Source: JAWLEP01 sp964553045
GTDB lineage: Bacteria; Fermentibacterota; Fermentibacteria; Fermentibacterales; JCC-6
Assembly (NCBI GenBank): GCA_964553045.1
Contig: CAZKJG010000015.1
Span: forward strand, 23,101 to 87,100
Reading direction: 5' to 3'
Length of the DNA stretch: 64,000 bases
Under the pieces are notes generated by a model. That model was given only the letters and a program-made list of their open reading frames with translations, was not told where the DNA came from and made no database searches. Numbering within the stretch: position 1 is the first letter of the stretch; each line of letters begins with the position of its first letter. Below are positions 32,337 through 40,528 of this stretch, in pieces. Made by a program: the position numbers and the translations under genes.

Positions 32337-34964
32337 ATGAGACGGCTGCTCATAGCCCTGGCCCTGCTGGCAGCGGCCTCGGCACGGGCCGGGACCACCG
32401 GCAGAATAATCGGCGTGGTGACAGACCCCTCCGGGGAGCCGCTGGTGGGGGCCAGCGTGATCATCCGGGGCACCACCTTCGGGTCGATGACCGACGCCGC
32501 CGGCGAGTACTACATTCCCATGCTCAGCCCCGGCGAGTACACAGTGGTGGCCAGGATGGTGGGCATGGGCTCGGTGACCAAAGCGGGCGTGACCGTGGTG
32601 GCCGACCAGTCCACCAGGATCGACTTCCAGCTCACACAGGAGGCCAGCGGCCAGACGGTGATCCAGGTCACCGACCAGCGCAGCCTCATACTGGAGGATG
32701 TCCCCTCCACCATCCATGTGATCGACCGCGACGAGATCAAGCTGATGCCGGTGGCGGGCGTACTGGACGTGGTCCGCCGTCAGCCGGGAGTGGTCTCCCG
32801 GGGGGGCGCCCTGCACGTCCGCGGCGGCCGGGCGGGCGAGGTGGCCTACATGCTCGACGGCATCGAGGTGGACTCGCCCCTCCTGGACTCCTACTTCAGC
32901 CCGGTGCCCCTGGTTGCTCTTCAGCAGGCGTCCATCACCACCGGCGGCCTCACCGCCGAGTACGGCAACGCCATGTCGGGAGTGGTCAACATGGTCACCC
33001 GCGAGGGCGGCGACGACTACTCCGGCGAGGTGATGGTCCGGCGGGGGGAGATGAGCGAGTTCGGCTGGGAGAACGAGTCGCGCAACTACTCCACCCCGGC
33101 GGAGAACGACAACTACCGCAGCGACTGCTGGAACGTGGAGGCCGCCGCCGGCGGGCCCGAGCCGATCACCTCTCTGCTGCTGCCCATGGCGGGGGTGCGG
33201 ATTCCGGGCAGGGCACGTCTGTTCGGCTCGGCCAGCTGGCTTCGCAGCGGCCGCGACCTGGAGGACAGCCGCGGCAACTGGGAGAACAACTGGCAGAACG
33301 GCCTGTCCGCTTCCGGCAAGCTCACCTACCGCCCGTCCGGTGCCACCAGGCTCTCCCTGCTGGCCACCTACAGCTACCGGCAGTCCGGCTGGGACGAGTG
33401 GCTGTGGTCGCGGTACGACCAGTCGGTCTTCATAGAGGGCGAGGCCGTGCTGGGCGGCAACCCCGACTACGCCCTGCCCATCAGGTACCGCGAGGACTAC
33501 GGCTTCACCTTCGGAATGACCCAGGTGCTCAGCGACCAGGTCTTTTTGGACTTCAAGGCCAACCGCGGCCGGTTCTGCAACTGGCGCCGCATTCGCAGCG
33601 AGGGCGGCGGCTACCGGGGTGAGGGCTACGGCCCCTCCGACTGGGTGGCCTTCTACATGCCCGAGCCCCGTCTGCAGGACTCCCTGGGCTTCTACCACCA
33701 GGGCGTGCACCCGGACGTCTGGCTGGAGTCGCAGAGCTTCACGCACACCGCCAGGGTGGACGTGACCAGCCGTTTCGCCCCCTCCTTCGAGGTGAAGGGC
33801 GGGGTAGAGGGCCGCTACTACGACATCTACGACTACAGCGTCTACGACGGCGGGCCGGGGAGCAACTTCGTGAGCCTCTTCGAGGCCTTTCCCTACTCGG
33901 CGGTCGCCTACGCCCAGACCACCTCCCGGTTCTCGGGGGGGCTGGTGCTGAACGCCGGGCTGCGCTACGACTACTTCAACGCCAACACCGACAGGTTCTC
34001 CCTGGAGGACAGCGGGGTGGTGGCGGTGGACGCCAAGACCCAGATAAGCCCCCGCATAGGCATCACCAACCCGGTCACCGAAAGGGATGTCTTCTTCGCC
34101 ACCTACGGCCACTACTTCCAGATGCCCAACCTCAACCAGCTCTACTTCGGCACCGACTACAGCATCACCAGCGACAACTCCATAGTGGGCAACCCGGACC
34201 TGGACGCCGAGCGGACCAACGCCTACGAGCTGGGCTTCCGCCACCGGCTTACGGATCTGTCGTCGGTGGCGGTGTCCGCCTTCTACAAGGACATCACGGG
34301 GCTGGTGAGAACGGCCCAGAACTACAGCGAGACCTACGACAACTACTTCCTCTACGAGAACGACGACAGCCACGGCACCGTCAGGGGGGCGGAGGTGCGG
34401 CTGCTGCGGCTGCCCGGATCATGGTGGTCGGGCAACATCAGCTACACCTACTCAGTGGCCAGGGGCAGGTACTCCTCGCCCACCGAGGCCTACCGCTACG
34501 CCACCGAGGGCCTGCAGATAAACATAGGCGAGGACAACTACCTGGACTGGGACCAGAGGCACACGGCGGACGCGCACCTGACACTGGAGTGCCCGCGCGG
34601 GGAAGGCCCCGGGCTGGCCGGCTACCCGGCCCTGGAGGGAACCAGCCTGAGCATCGACTGGACCTGGGGCAGCGGCTTCCCCTACAGCCCGCCACCCGGC
34701 GAGTCGGTGATAGTGCAGGTGAACACCGAGCGCTACCCCTTCACCATGCAGACCGACCTGGGCCTGTCGCGCAAGGTGTGGGCGGGGCCGGTAACCATGG
34801 AGCTGGGGCTTACCGTGTACAACCTCTTCAACCGGCGAAACCTGGACAAGATCTACGACGTGCAGTGGTACAACCAGACAGGCGTGCCGGGGGGGGAGTC
34901 GGCCAACCCCGGGGCCTGGTCGCCGGCCAGGCACGCTGTACTCAGGATGGGGCTGTCATGGTAG
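32337..34964 (+). CDS. TonB-dependent outer-membrane receptor with CarboxypepD_reg domain
   Basis: This 875-residue receptor has a signal peptide (1-18, ASARA cut) and a carboxypeptidase-regulatory-like domain (20-100, GVVTDPSGEPLVGASVIIRG). A plug follows (about 110-230) with STIHVIDRDEI, LHVRGGRAGEVAYMLDGIEV and YGNAMSGVVNMVTREGG, and then a 22-strand-type barrel ending PARHAVLRMGLSW with the terminal aromatic. This layout is common in Bacteroidota/FCB oligomer and siderophore importers. The cargo cannot be told. The next lipoprotein gene overlaps its last codons by 7 bases, so the two form a receptor and surface-lipoprotein pair. Only AAGG is seen as Shine-Dalgarno. Confidence 0.9.
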   Translation: MRRLLIALALLAAASARAGTTGRIIGVVTDPSGEPLVGASVIIRGTTFGSMTDAAGEYYIPMLSPGEYTVVARMVGMGSVTKAGVTVVADQSTRIDFQLTQEASGQTVIQVTDQRSLILEDVPSTIHVIDRDEIKLMPVAGVLDVVRRQPGVVSRGGALHVRGGRAGEVAYMLDGIEVDSPLLDSYFSPVPLVALQQASITTGGLTAEYGNAMSGVVNMVTREGGDDYSGEVMVRRGEMSEFGWENESRNYSTPAENDNYRSDCWNVEAAAGGPEPITSLLLPMAGVRIPGRARLFGSASWLRSGRDLEDSRGNWENNWQNGLSASGKLTYRPSGATRLSLLATYSYRQSGWDEWLWSRYDQSVFIEGEAVLGGNPDYALPIRYREDYGFTFGMTQVLSDQVFLDFKANRGRFCNWRRIRSEGGGYRGEGYGPSDWVAFYMPEPRLQDSLGFYHQGVHPDVWLESQSFTHTARVDVTSRFAPSFEVKGGVEGRYYDIYDYSVYDGGPGSNFVSLFEAFPYSAVAYAQTTSRFSGGLVLNAGLRYDYFNANTDRFSLEDSGVVAVDAKTQISPRIGITNPVTERDVFFATYGHYFQMPNLNQLYFGTDYSITSDNSIVGNPDLDAERTNAYELGFRHRLTDLSSVAVSAFYKDITGLVRTAQNYSETYDNYFLYENDDSHGTVRGAEVRLLRLPGSWWSGNISYTYSVARGRYSSPTEAYRYATEGLQINIGEDNYLDWDQRHTADAHLTLECPRGEGPGLAGYPALEGTSLSIDWTWGSGFPYSPPPGESVIVQVNTERYPFTMQTDLGLSRKVWAGPVTMELGLTVYNLFNRRNLDKIYDVQWYNQTGVPGGESANPGAWSPARHAVLRMGLSW

Positions 34965-35971
34965 CTTCCGGGCGCATTGCAATGACCGCGGCGGCGCTGA
35001 CGCTGCTTTCGGGATGCCACGAGGTGACCGAGTACACCGGAAGCGGCGAGTTCGGGGCGGTGATACTGGACGCCGAGGACCTCTCGGTGGTGGGCTACGT
35101 GGCGGGTATCGACGGAGCCAGGTCGCTTGCATCCATGGGCTCGCACCGCTTCCTGGTGGGCACCACCACGGGCCGGGTCTACGAGGTGGACTCCCAGGAC
35201 CTGGAGGTGGTGGGCCAGCGCCAGATAACCGCCGGTTCCGGGGCGGCTGTCGAACGCATGGTCAAGTCGCCCTCCGCCAGCACGCTCTACCTGCTTACCG
35301 GCGCCGGCAGGATACTGGAGATCGACCAGGAGACCTTCGAGGTAGAGGACGAGTTCAACGCGGGAGCCTCCCCCTCGGACATCTGCCGCTCGCCCGGCGG
35401 GCTCGCCCGCATATACGTCGCAGACGCCCAGCAGGGAAGGGTGCGGGAGGTCTGGACATCGGACAACCACGTGGGCAAGGTGATAGAGGTCCCCGAGATG
35501 CCGGTGGCTATGGCCGGCTACCGGTCCGACCCCGACCAGCTGGTTGCCGCCCACGACGGCGAGGGCGGAGTCAGCATCGTAGACATCCAGGTCGGGGGCT
35601 CGAGCAGCCTGCTGTCGGGAAGCCACGGCCCCTACTCCGACGTGGCGGTTGCCGTATCCGACACAATCATCTGCGCGGCGGCTCCCGGCTGGAACAGCGA
35701 GACCGGCCGGCTGTACGTGGTGGACATGACCGGCCTGCAGCCGGCAGTCGAATACTTCTCCGTCGAGGGCCATCCGCGGTGCGTCTGCGTCAATCCCATG
35801 GGGTCTCCCCCGTACTTCTACGCGGCCTGCGCCGACGGCGACCGGACCGTGGTGGTGGCGCTGAACTACCTCTCAGGGCAGGTGGAGATGACGGCGGAGC
35901 TGGAGGGCTACCCGTGGGCGGTCTCCACCCACCAGAACGGCGAGTACCTGATAGTCCTGACCTCGATCTAG
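34958..35971 (+). CDS. Beta-propeller lipoprotein paired with the TonB receptor
   Basis: This 337-residue lipoprotein (lipobox LLSGC, Cys20) has mature text C-x3-TEY at its start and seven or so blade-like repeats (LASMGSHRFLVGTTTGRVYEVDSQDLEV, DICRSPGGLARIYVADAQQGRV, VVDMTGLQPAVEYFSVEGHPRCVCV). It fits a YncE/NHL-type propeller. The start at 34958 overlaps the receptor's stop; an alternative ATG at 34982 lacks a Shine-Dalgarno. Position suggests a lipoprotein that assists the receptor at the surface, as SusD-like or other accessory lipoproteins do, but it is not SusD. It is a paralogue of the 27291-28289 protein. Confidence 0.8.
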   Translation: MVASGRIAMTAAALTLLSGCHEVTEYTGSGEFGAVILDAEDLSVVGYVAGIDGARSLASMGSHRFLVGTTTGRVYEVDSQDLEVVGQRQITAGSGAAVERMVKSPSASTLYLLTGAGRILEIDQETFEVEDEFNAGASPSDICRSPGGLARIYVADAQQGRVREVWTSDNHVGKVIEVPEMPVAMAGYRSDPDQLVAAHDGEGGVSIVDIQVGGSSSLLSGSHGPYSDVAVAVSDTIICAAAPGWNSETGRLYVVDMTGLQPAVEYFSVEGHPRCVCVNPMGSPPYFYAACADGDRTVVVALNYLSGQVEMTAELEGYPWAVSTHQNGEYLIVLTSI

Positions 35972-35972
35972 G

Positions 35973-37019
35973 CTAGAGGCTTTCGGCCCAGTCCAGCGCG
36001 TACTCCAGCACCGGGTCGACCCCTGCGGCGAAGTCCTCGGAGTCGGCGGGGACGGATACCGCCGGCGGAATTCCGTGTCGGTTTATCCTGGTTGAGTTCC
36101 ATGCCAGTATGGCGGTGTCTGGAACGCCGATCTTGCCCCCGGTCTCTCCCAGCTCGAAGATGGTGACAGCGTCGGCGACTCCCAGTGTGGTGTCTCCCAC
36201 CAGGGTGACGTGCGGCATGCTACCCATCATGGAGAGGAACCTCTGCGACAGCTGGTAGTTCTGCTGCCCCATCAGCACCAGGGTGGGGCCGTTGAACCCC
36301 TGCCTCGGATGCAGATGGTACGGCTTGGGGTCACATAGATCGTTGCGGCCCGGACCGATGCGGTACTGGCGGTAGTAGCCGGCACGAATGTCGTCGGTGA
36401 AGCGGTTGGCCACCTGCTGGGGCATCACCGTGTACTGGCCGTAGGAGTATGAGGGGGCGGGTCTGGCGTCCACTATCATCCCCTCGGCGTAGTCCAGAGT
36501 CGAATAGAACACCTCGTCGAAAGTGGCGAAGCTGAACCCCATCCAGTCGGTTACCACGAACATGGGCACGGTGGAGTCCGCCACCACGCAGTATCCCCAC
36601 GCCGGCTCCATCTGCTGGTAGTCGAGGGAGTCAAGGTACTCCTGGTGCACGACGGAATTGTAGTTGGAGGAGGGGTACTCGTAGTACGGGTAAGGGCCCC
36701 ATCCGGTGTTGTAGTTCATTACGCAGACGGCGGGGTCCTGCAGCAACTCCTCCATCTGCCAGATGACCCTTCCCAGCCCCGGGTAGCTGAGCACCGTATC
36801 CATTCGGGCCTTGGCGGTCTCCCAGGACTGGTCCCAGTCCACGTCCGCCTCGCCGAATCCCACGTAGTGCTGGTCGAATGTGTTCCAGGCCAGGCTGAGC
36901 TCGGCTATGAAGATGTTGTAGTCGCCGTACTCCACCGGGTCGTCGATGCAGCCGCAGATCAGGACCGCCGCCAGAGCCGTCAGGACTGCGAGCGTACGGG
37001 CCCGATTCCGGCGGCGCAT
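35973..37019 (-). CDS. S41-like peptidase lipoprotein, probably inactive
   Basis: This 348-residue lipoprotein (VLICGC, Cys24) has the layout of FCB-type S41 tail-specific peptidases: N-terminal helix region LSLAWNTFDQHYVGFGEADVDW, GMIVDARPAPSYSYGQY where an active S41 has DxRxNxGG, and GFNGPTLVLMGQQNYQLSQRFL where the catalytic Ser is expected. A Gln (in QNYQL) occupies the serine position and the usual E after it is also changed, then VGDTTLGVAD. I infer loss of proteolysis and a binding role. It is the last gene of a four-gene minus-strand operon; its ATG overlaps the stop of the preceding gene (TGATG). Confidence 0.75.
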   Translation of the reverse strand: MRRRNRARTLAVLTALAAVLICGCIDDPVEYGDYNIFIAELSLAWNTFDQHYVGFGEADVDWDQSWETAKARMDTVLSYPGLGRVIWQMEELLQDPAVCVMNYNTGWGPYPYYEYPSSNYNSVVHQEYLDSLDYQQMEPAWGYCVVADSTVPMFVVTDWMGFSFATFDEVFYSTLDYAEGMIVDARPAPSYSYGQYTVMPQQVANRFTDDIRAGYYRQYRIGPGRNDLCDPKPYHLHPRQGFNGPTLVLMGQQNYQLSQRFLSMMGSMPHVTLVGDTTLGVADAVTIFELGETGGKIGVPDTAILAWNSTRINRHGIPPAVSVPADSEDFAAGVDPVLEYALDWAESL

Positions 37020-37360
37020 CAGCTGGAGGGCCGTGACGGGGTCAGCCCCCTGCCCAGCAGCCAGGCCGCGGGTATCCAGAGGATGAAGACGCCGATGAAG
37101 AACCAGGTGGCGTGCGGAATGCCCAGCTCGGCGTGGTGAAGGGCCGCGATCAGCCCCGCGCTCCACCCGATGAGCATCAGGCCCAGGGTCACGTTGCCCT
37201 GCTCGCGGACGCCGCGGGCTATGGACGCCAGCCCCACGACCGTGAAGAACACGGGCCACCACTGGCCCAGGTTCACTCCCAGGCCGGCCAGCAGGAAGAT
37301 CAGGCCGATACCGCCGAAGATGAACGCCCAGATGACCCAATTACGGCTGATCAGACCCAT
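37019..37360 (-). CDS. Four-segment small membrane protein
   Basis: This 113-residue integral membrane protein has four hydrophobic segments (residues about 8-28, 33-47, 57-75 and 82-101), with LGQWWPVFFTVVGLASIARG in the second, as in DUF5668-type LiaI/F-like domains. It overlaps the lipoprotein gene by 20 bases on one side and the S41-like gene by TGATG on the other. It is probably part of the envelope function of this operon; no catalytic residues are seen. Confidence 0.75.
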   Translation of the reverse strand: MGLISRNWVIWAFIFGGIGLIFLLAGLGVNLGQWWPVFFTVVGLASIARGVREQGNVTLGLMLIGWSAGLIAALHHAELGIPHATWFFIGVFILWIPAAWLLGRGLTPSRPSS

Positions 37361-37838
37361 GTCCGCCCCTTTCGGTGGGTGGCCGGAGCTGCGTGAGGTC
37401 GAGAAGCCACCGTCCCTCGATTCTGCGTACGACTATCTCCTGAGGTCCATTATTCGTATCCAGGACCACTACGGCAATACCGCTGTCCGGACGGGTCACC
37501 GACTCGATGGCGTCGCTGAGCTCTCCGGTCTCCGGATGGGCGGCGGAGGAGAGGGCGAACAGTCCCCGGCCGGTGAGTGTGTCGAACTCCTGCTCCGTGA
37601 TGTCTCCGACCATCTCCGAGAGGGACTCCCGGGACTCCCGCCAGCCGAAGCGCCGCAGCACGGTGACCGTGCTGTCGTACAGGGCCCGGGTTTCCGGGGT
37701 CAGCATCTCCCAGGCCTCGGCGTACGCGGTATCGGCCATGGCCGATACGAAGCCCTCCACCGCCCGCGACGGGCCGGAACCGCCGCCGCAGGCCAGAAGT
37801 ACCGCGGCGGCGCAGACCAGGATTGCCTTGCCGTACAT
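37341..37838 (-). CDS. Lipoprotein with NTF2/DUF4878-like domain
   Basis: This 165-residue lipoprotein (VLLACGGG, Cys17) has text PSRAVEGFVSAMADTAYAEAWEML and a final VVRRIEGRWLLDLTQLRPP. The helix-then-sheet layout is that of NTF2-fold DUF4878-like lipoproteins. It begins in the TGATG that ends the DUF1015 gene, with no separate Shine-Dalgarno, so translation depends on the upstream gene. It overlaps the downstream membrane protein gene by 20 bases. Function is unknown. Confidence 0.75.
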   Translation of the reverse strand: MYGKAILVCAAAVLLACGGGSGPSRAVEGFVSAMADTAYAEAWEMLTPETRALYDSTVTVLRRFGWRESRESLSEMVGDITEQEFDTLTGRGLFALSSAAHPETGELSDAIESVTRPDSGIAVVVLDTNNGPQEIVVRRIEGRWLLDLTQLRPPTERGGHGSDQP

Positions 37839-39073
37839 CAGAGGACGTGGATAACCATGCCGCTGCGCAGCTTGGGCTCGAACCAGGTCGACTTGGGAGG
37901 CATCACCCGGCCCGATTCCGCCACGGCAAGCAGCTGGTCCACGGTTGTGGGATAGAGGCTGAAGGCCACCCGGGACCTCCCCGAGTCCACCCGCCTCTCC
38001 AGCTCGTCGGTTCCCCGGATCCCGCCCACGAAGTCTATCCTGTCGTCGGTGCGGGGGTTCTCGATTCCCAGCACCGGGGCCAGGAGGCTGTTCTGCAGCA
38101 CGCTGGCGTCCAGTCTGGCCACGGGGTCGTCGGCGTCGAAGCTGCCCTCCTTCGGAGTCAGCCCGTACCACTTCCCGTCCAGGTACATGGAGTAGTGCCG
38201 GGGGCTTTCGGGCGACTTCTCCTCCGCCTCGCCGACGTGGAACCTCTTCGATACGCTATTCAGGAACTCCTCCCCGGAGAGACCGCCCAGGTCCGCCACC
38301 ACACGGTTGTAGGGCAGGATCTTCATATGGCTCTTGGGGAACAGCACCGCCAGGAAGTAGTTGTACTCCTCCTGCCCGGTGTGGTGGGGGTTGGACTTCT
38401 GCCGCTTCTGCGCCACTATGGTGCCGGCGGCGCTGCGGTGGTGTCCGTCGGCCACGTACAGGGTGGGCACGTCGCCGAACACCCGAATGATCTTCTCTAT
38501 GTCCCCGGGGTCGTCCACCAGCCACATGGTGTGCCGGACGCCGTCCGGGGCGGTGAAGTCGTAGACCGGCCCGGTCTGGCAGACGCCCTCCTGCAGGGCG
38601 TTCAGCTCCCGGACGTCGTTGTAGGTGAGGAACACCGGGCCGGACTGGGCGTTCTGAGCCTCGATGTGCCGCACCCGGTCGCGCTCCTTGGCCTCCCGGG
38701 TGTGCTCGTGCTTCTTTATCACGTCCCGCCGGTAGTCCTCGGCGGAGACGCAGGCCACCAGGCCCACCTGGCTGTGCTCGCCCATCACCTGCCGGTAGAA
38801 GTAGAACAGGGGCTTGCCGTCCTGGATCATCTGCCCCTCCTCCATCAGCCGGCGGAGGTTCTTCGCGCCCTGACGGTAGACCTCGTCGCTGTAGAGGTCC
38901 ACGTCCGGGTCGAGGTCGACCTCGGGCTTGACCACCCGCAGGAAGCTCAGGGGGTTTTCCCGCACCATCTCCCGGGCTTCGTCCGAATCAAGAACGTCGT
39001 AGGGCGGAGACGCGATCCTCTCCGCCAGGTCGGGCCTTGGCCTGAGGCCCCTGAAGGGTCGCACAATAGCCAT
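37838..39073 (-). CDS. DUF1015 (SerK-like) protein
   Basis: This 411-residue protein of the DUF1015 family is recognised by VRPFRGLRPRPDLAERIASPPYDVLDSDEA at the start, RVVKPEVDL, FYFYRQ, HEHTREAKERDRVRH, PTLYVADGHHRSAAG and a C-terminal MPPKSTWFEPKLRSG. One archaeal member is an ADP-dependent free serine kinase with a ParB-like fold; whether bacterial members do the same is unclear, so no symbol is given. It heads the operon that continues through the lipoprotein, membrane protein and S41-like genes. A -10-like GATATT lies about 45 bases upstream on the minus strand. Confidence 0.85.
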   Translation of the reverse strand: MAIVRPFRGLRPRPDLAERIASPPYDVLDSDEAREMVRENPLSFLRVVKPEVDLDPDVDLYSDEVYRQGAKNLRRLMEEGQMIQDGKPLFYFYRQVMGEHSQVGLVACVSAEDYRRDVIKKHEHTREAKERDRVRHIEAQNAQSGPVFLTYNDVRELNALQEGVCQTGPVYDFTAPDGVRHTMWLVDDPGDIEKIIRVFGDVPTLYVADGHHRSAAGTIVAQKRQKSNPHHTGQEEYNYFLAVLFPKSHMKILPYNRVVADLGGLSGEEFLNSVSKRFHVGEAEEKSPESPRHYSMYLDGKWYGLTPKEGSFDADDPVARLDASVLQNSLLAPVLGIENPRTDDRIDFVGGIRGTDELERRVDSGRSRVAFSLYPTTVDQLLAVAESGRVMPPKSTWFEPKLRSGMVIHVL

Positions 39074-39217
39074 TGCAGACCTCCATGGAAGTGTACGTAC
39101 CGACTAGCTGCAACTGGAATATCTAATATCCGCACGCGCTGAGGCGGTTCCGGCGGCGGATGCTCTTCGCCACCTGCAGGCTAATCTACCCGATCCGCCC
39201 GCCGCGCGAAAGCCCAT
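39074..39217. other. Spacer before the DUF1015 operon
   Basis: No gene is seen. It contains AT-rich text on the minus strand (GGATATTAGATATTCC near 39115-39131), which is the likely promoter region for the DUF1015 operon. Confidence 0.4.
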
Positions 39218-39358
39218 GCAAGTGCCAGGCACTTGAATTACACGGCGATAAGGTAGGGAATTGCGCCTGGCAGGGCAAGCTGATGCCATTGAAAGAGTTG
39301 GCCCTTCCGGAGCAATTCCCTACCCCGCAGCTATTCAATTCAAGTGCCTGGCACTTGC
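39218..39358. mobile_element. 141-bp MITE-like element with nested palindromes
   Basis: Perfect 22-bp terminal inverted repeats occupy 39218-39239 and 39337-39358; each arm contains AAGTGCC-A/T-GGCACTT, itself a palindrome. A second perfect 13-bp inverted pair (GGTAGGGAATTGC at 39252-39264, GCAATTCCCTACC at 39312-39324) lies inside. The whole can fold into a long hairpin. No ORF is present. Such AAGTGCC-N-GGCACTT palindromes resemble elements mobilised by REP-associated tyrosine transposases, but no transposase is near. Its right end is one base from the stop codon of the Omp85-like gene. Confidence 0.7.
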
Positions 39359-39359
39359 T

Positions 39360-40385
39360 TTAGAAGGTGTGGCCGTAGCCGGTGGAGAGGCCGAAGCCCT
39401 CCGGGGAGAGGGCGCCGTCGACGGCCATCACCATGTTGCCGGGGAGCATGACGCGGACGCCCAGGCCGCCTGCGCCGTGGAAGCGGCCCATGGCCATGTC
39501 CGGAAGGCCCTCGGCCACCTGGCCGGCGTCTCCGAAGGCCACCAGGGCCAGGGCCAGGTCCATGCCCCGGGGGCCGGTGGCCCGCAGGACCTCCTGGCGC
39601 AGCTCGGCGCTGCAGAGCAGGGCCCAGTCCCCGGAGAACCTGCCGTCGCGGTAGCCGCGCAGGCCCTGGAGGCTGCCCAGGAAGAGCTGGTAGGGAAAGG
39701 GGGTGGAGGCGGTGCCCCAGTGTCGGGACAGCCTGCCGCGGCCGGCCAGGACCGTAGTCCGCGCCAGTGGCAGGTACGCGGCCAGCTGGCCCCGCAGCCG
39801 GGAGTAGGAGGCGTCCCCGCCCTCCTGGTGGAGGAAGTTGGTGCTCACCTTTACCGGCAGAGCCAGCTCCCCCAGCCACTCGGTCTCCAGCCGGGGGCCG
39901 GCGGACATCTGTGAGCCGGTGAGGCCGGTGGGGCAGTCGTCCCAGAGGGGGCTCTGCTCCCGGTCGAAGGTGGTGGAGTGGCGTCCCACCAGCCCCAGCC
40001 CCAGCGTCAGACCGTATCCGGGTGACCAGGTGAGAACGGCCTCGGCCTCCTGCTGCTCGATGTCGTAGGAGGCGGAAGTGTCGGGGTCGCCGCCGTTGCC
40101 GGGGCCGTAGTACTCGCTATCCAGCTGCTTCTCGTAGAGGATACTGGCCTGCAGACCCGTTGTCCTTCCCCGGACGGTGAGCTCGGGCCCGAAGGTTACC
40201 GCGCCCTTTGTGCTGGCCGAGACCTCCCCGGCCAGGACGGTTGTGGGCCACATCAGGCTGACCTGGGCCCCTCCCACAATGCCGACGGTGCCGCTGTAGC
40301 CGGCTATGGGGCCGATGCCCAGCTGGGGGAAGCTGTCCTGGGGCGTGCAGACGAAAACCGCCAGCAGCAGCGTGCGGATGATCAT
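39360..40385 (-). CDS. Short Omp85/BamA-like outer-membrane barrel
   Basis: This 341-residue protein has a signal peptide (about 1-20) and a barrel of alternating strands. It has no POTRA domains. Near residue 240, GSLQGLRGYRDGRFSGDWALLCSAELR matches Omp85 motif 3 (LRGY... D..), and the ending GLSTGYGHTF has the C-terminal aromatic. It fits the small bacterial surface antigen (D15-type) barrels. GGAGG lies nine bases before the ATG. The role is unknown. Downstream is the MITE, then the DUF1015 operon on the same strand. Confidence 0.8.
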   Translation of the reverse strand: MIIRTLLLAVFVCTPQDSFPQLGIGPIAGYSGTVGIVGGAQVSLMWPTTVLAGEVSASTKGAVTFGPELTVRGRTTGLQASILYEKQLDSEYYGPGNGGDPDTSASYDIEQQEAEAVLTWSPGYGLTLGLGLVGRHSTTFDREQSPLWDDCPTGLTGSQMSAGPRLETEWLGELALPVKVSTNFLHQEGGDASYSRLRGQLAAYLPLARTTVLAGRGRLSRHWGTASTPFPYQLFLGSLQGLRGYRDGRFSGDWALLCSAELRQEVLRATGPRGMDLALALVAFGDAGQVAEGLPDMAMGRFHGAGGLGVRVMLPGNMVMAVDGALSPEGFGLSTGYGHTF

Positions 40386-40438
40386 ATGCCCGAGCTCCTT
40401 CCGCTTCCTTGCTGTGGTTCTGTACGCGAGACAGGCCC

Positions 40439-40444
40439 ATCATA
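40439..40444 (-). promoter_or_regulatory. Possible -10 of the Omp85-like gene
   Basis: TATGAT on the minus strand, 54 bases before the ATG at 40385, is a good -10 hexamer; no clear -35 is present. Confidence 0.35.
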
Positions 40445-40528
40445 AGCGATCGGCCTCTTCGATGCACGAAGGTGTGGCGGGGCAGGTGGCTATTGGGCAT
40501 ATTCGCCACTGGCCGGGAGGAGGTGCAT

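Noticed and set aside
31371..34373. 1000-residue minus-strand reading across larE and the TonB receptor
   Set aside because: Shadow: Val/Gly/His-rich without domains, crossing two clear plus-strand genes.
39218..39358. Possible CRISPR or tRNA in the palindromic spacer
   Set aside because: Only two arms exist and they are inverted, not direct, repeats with a single unique centre; no cloverleaf can be drawn.
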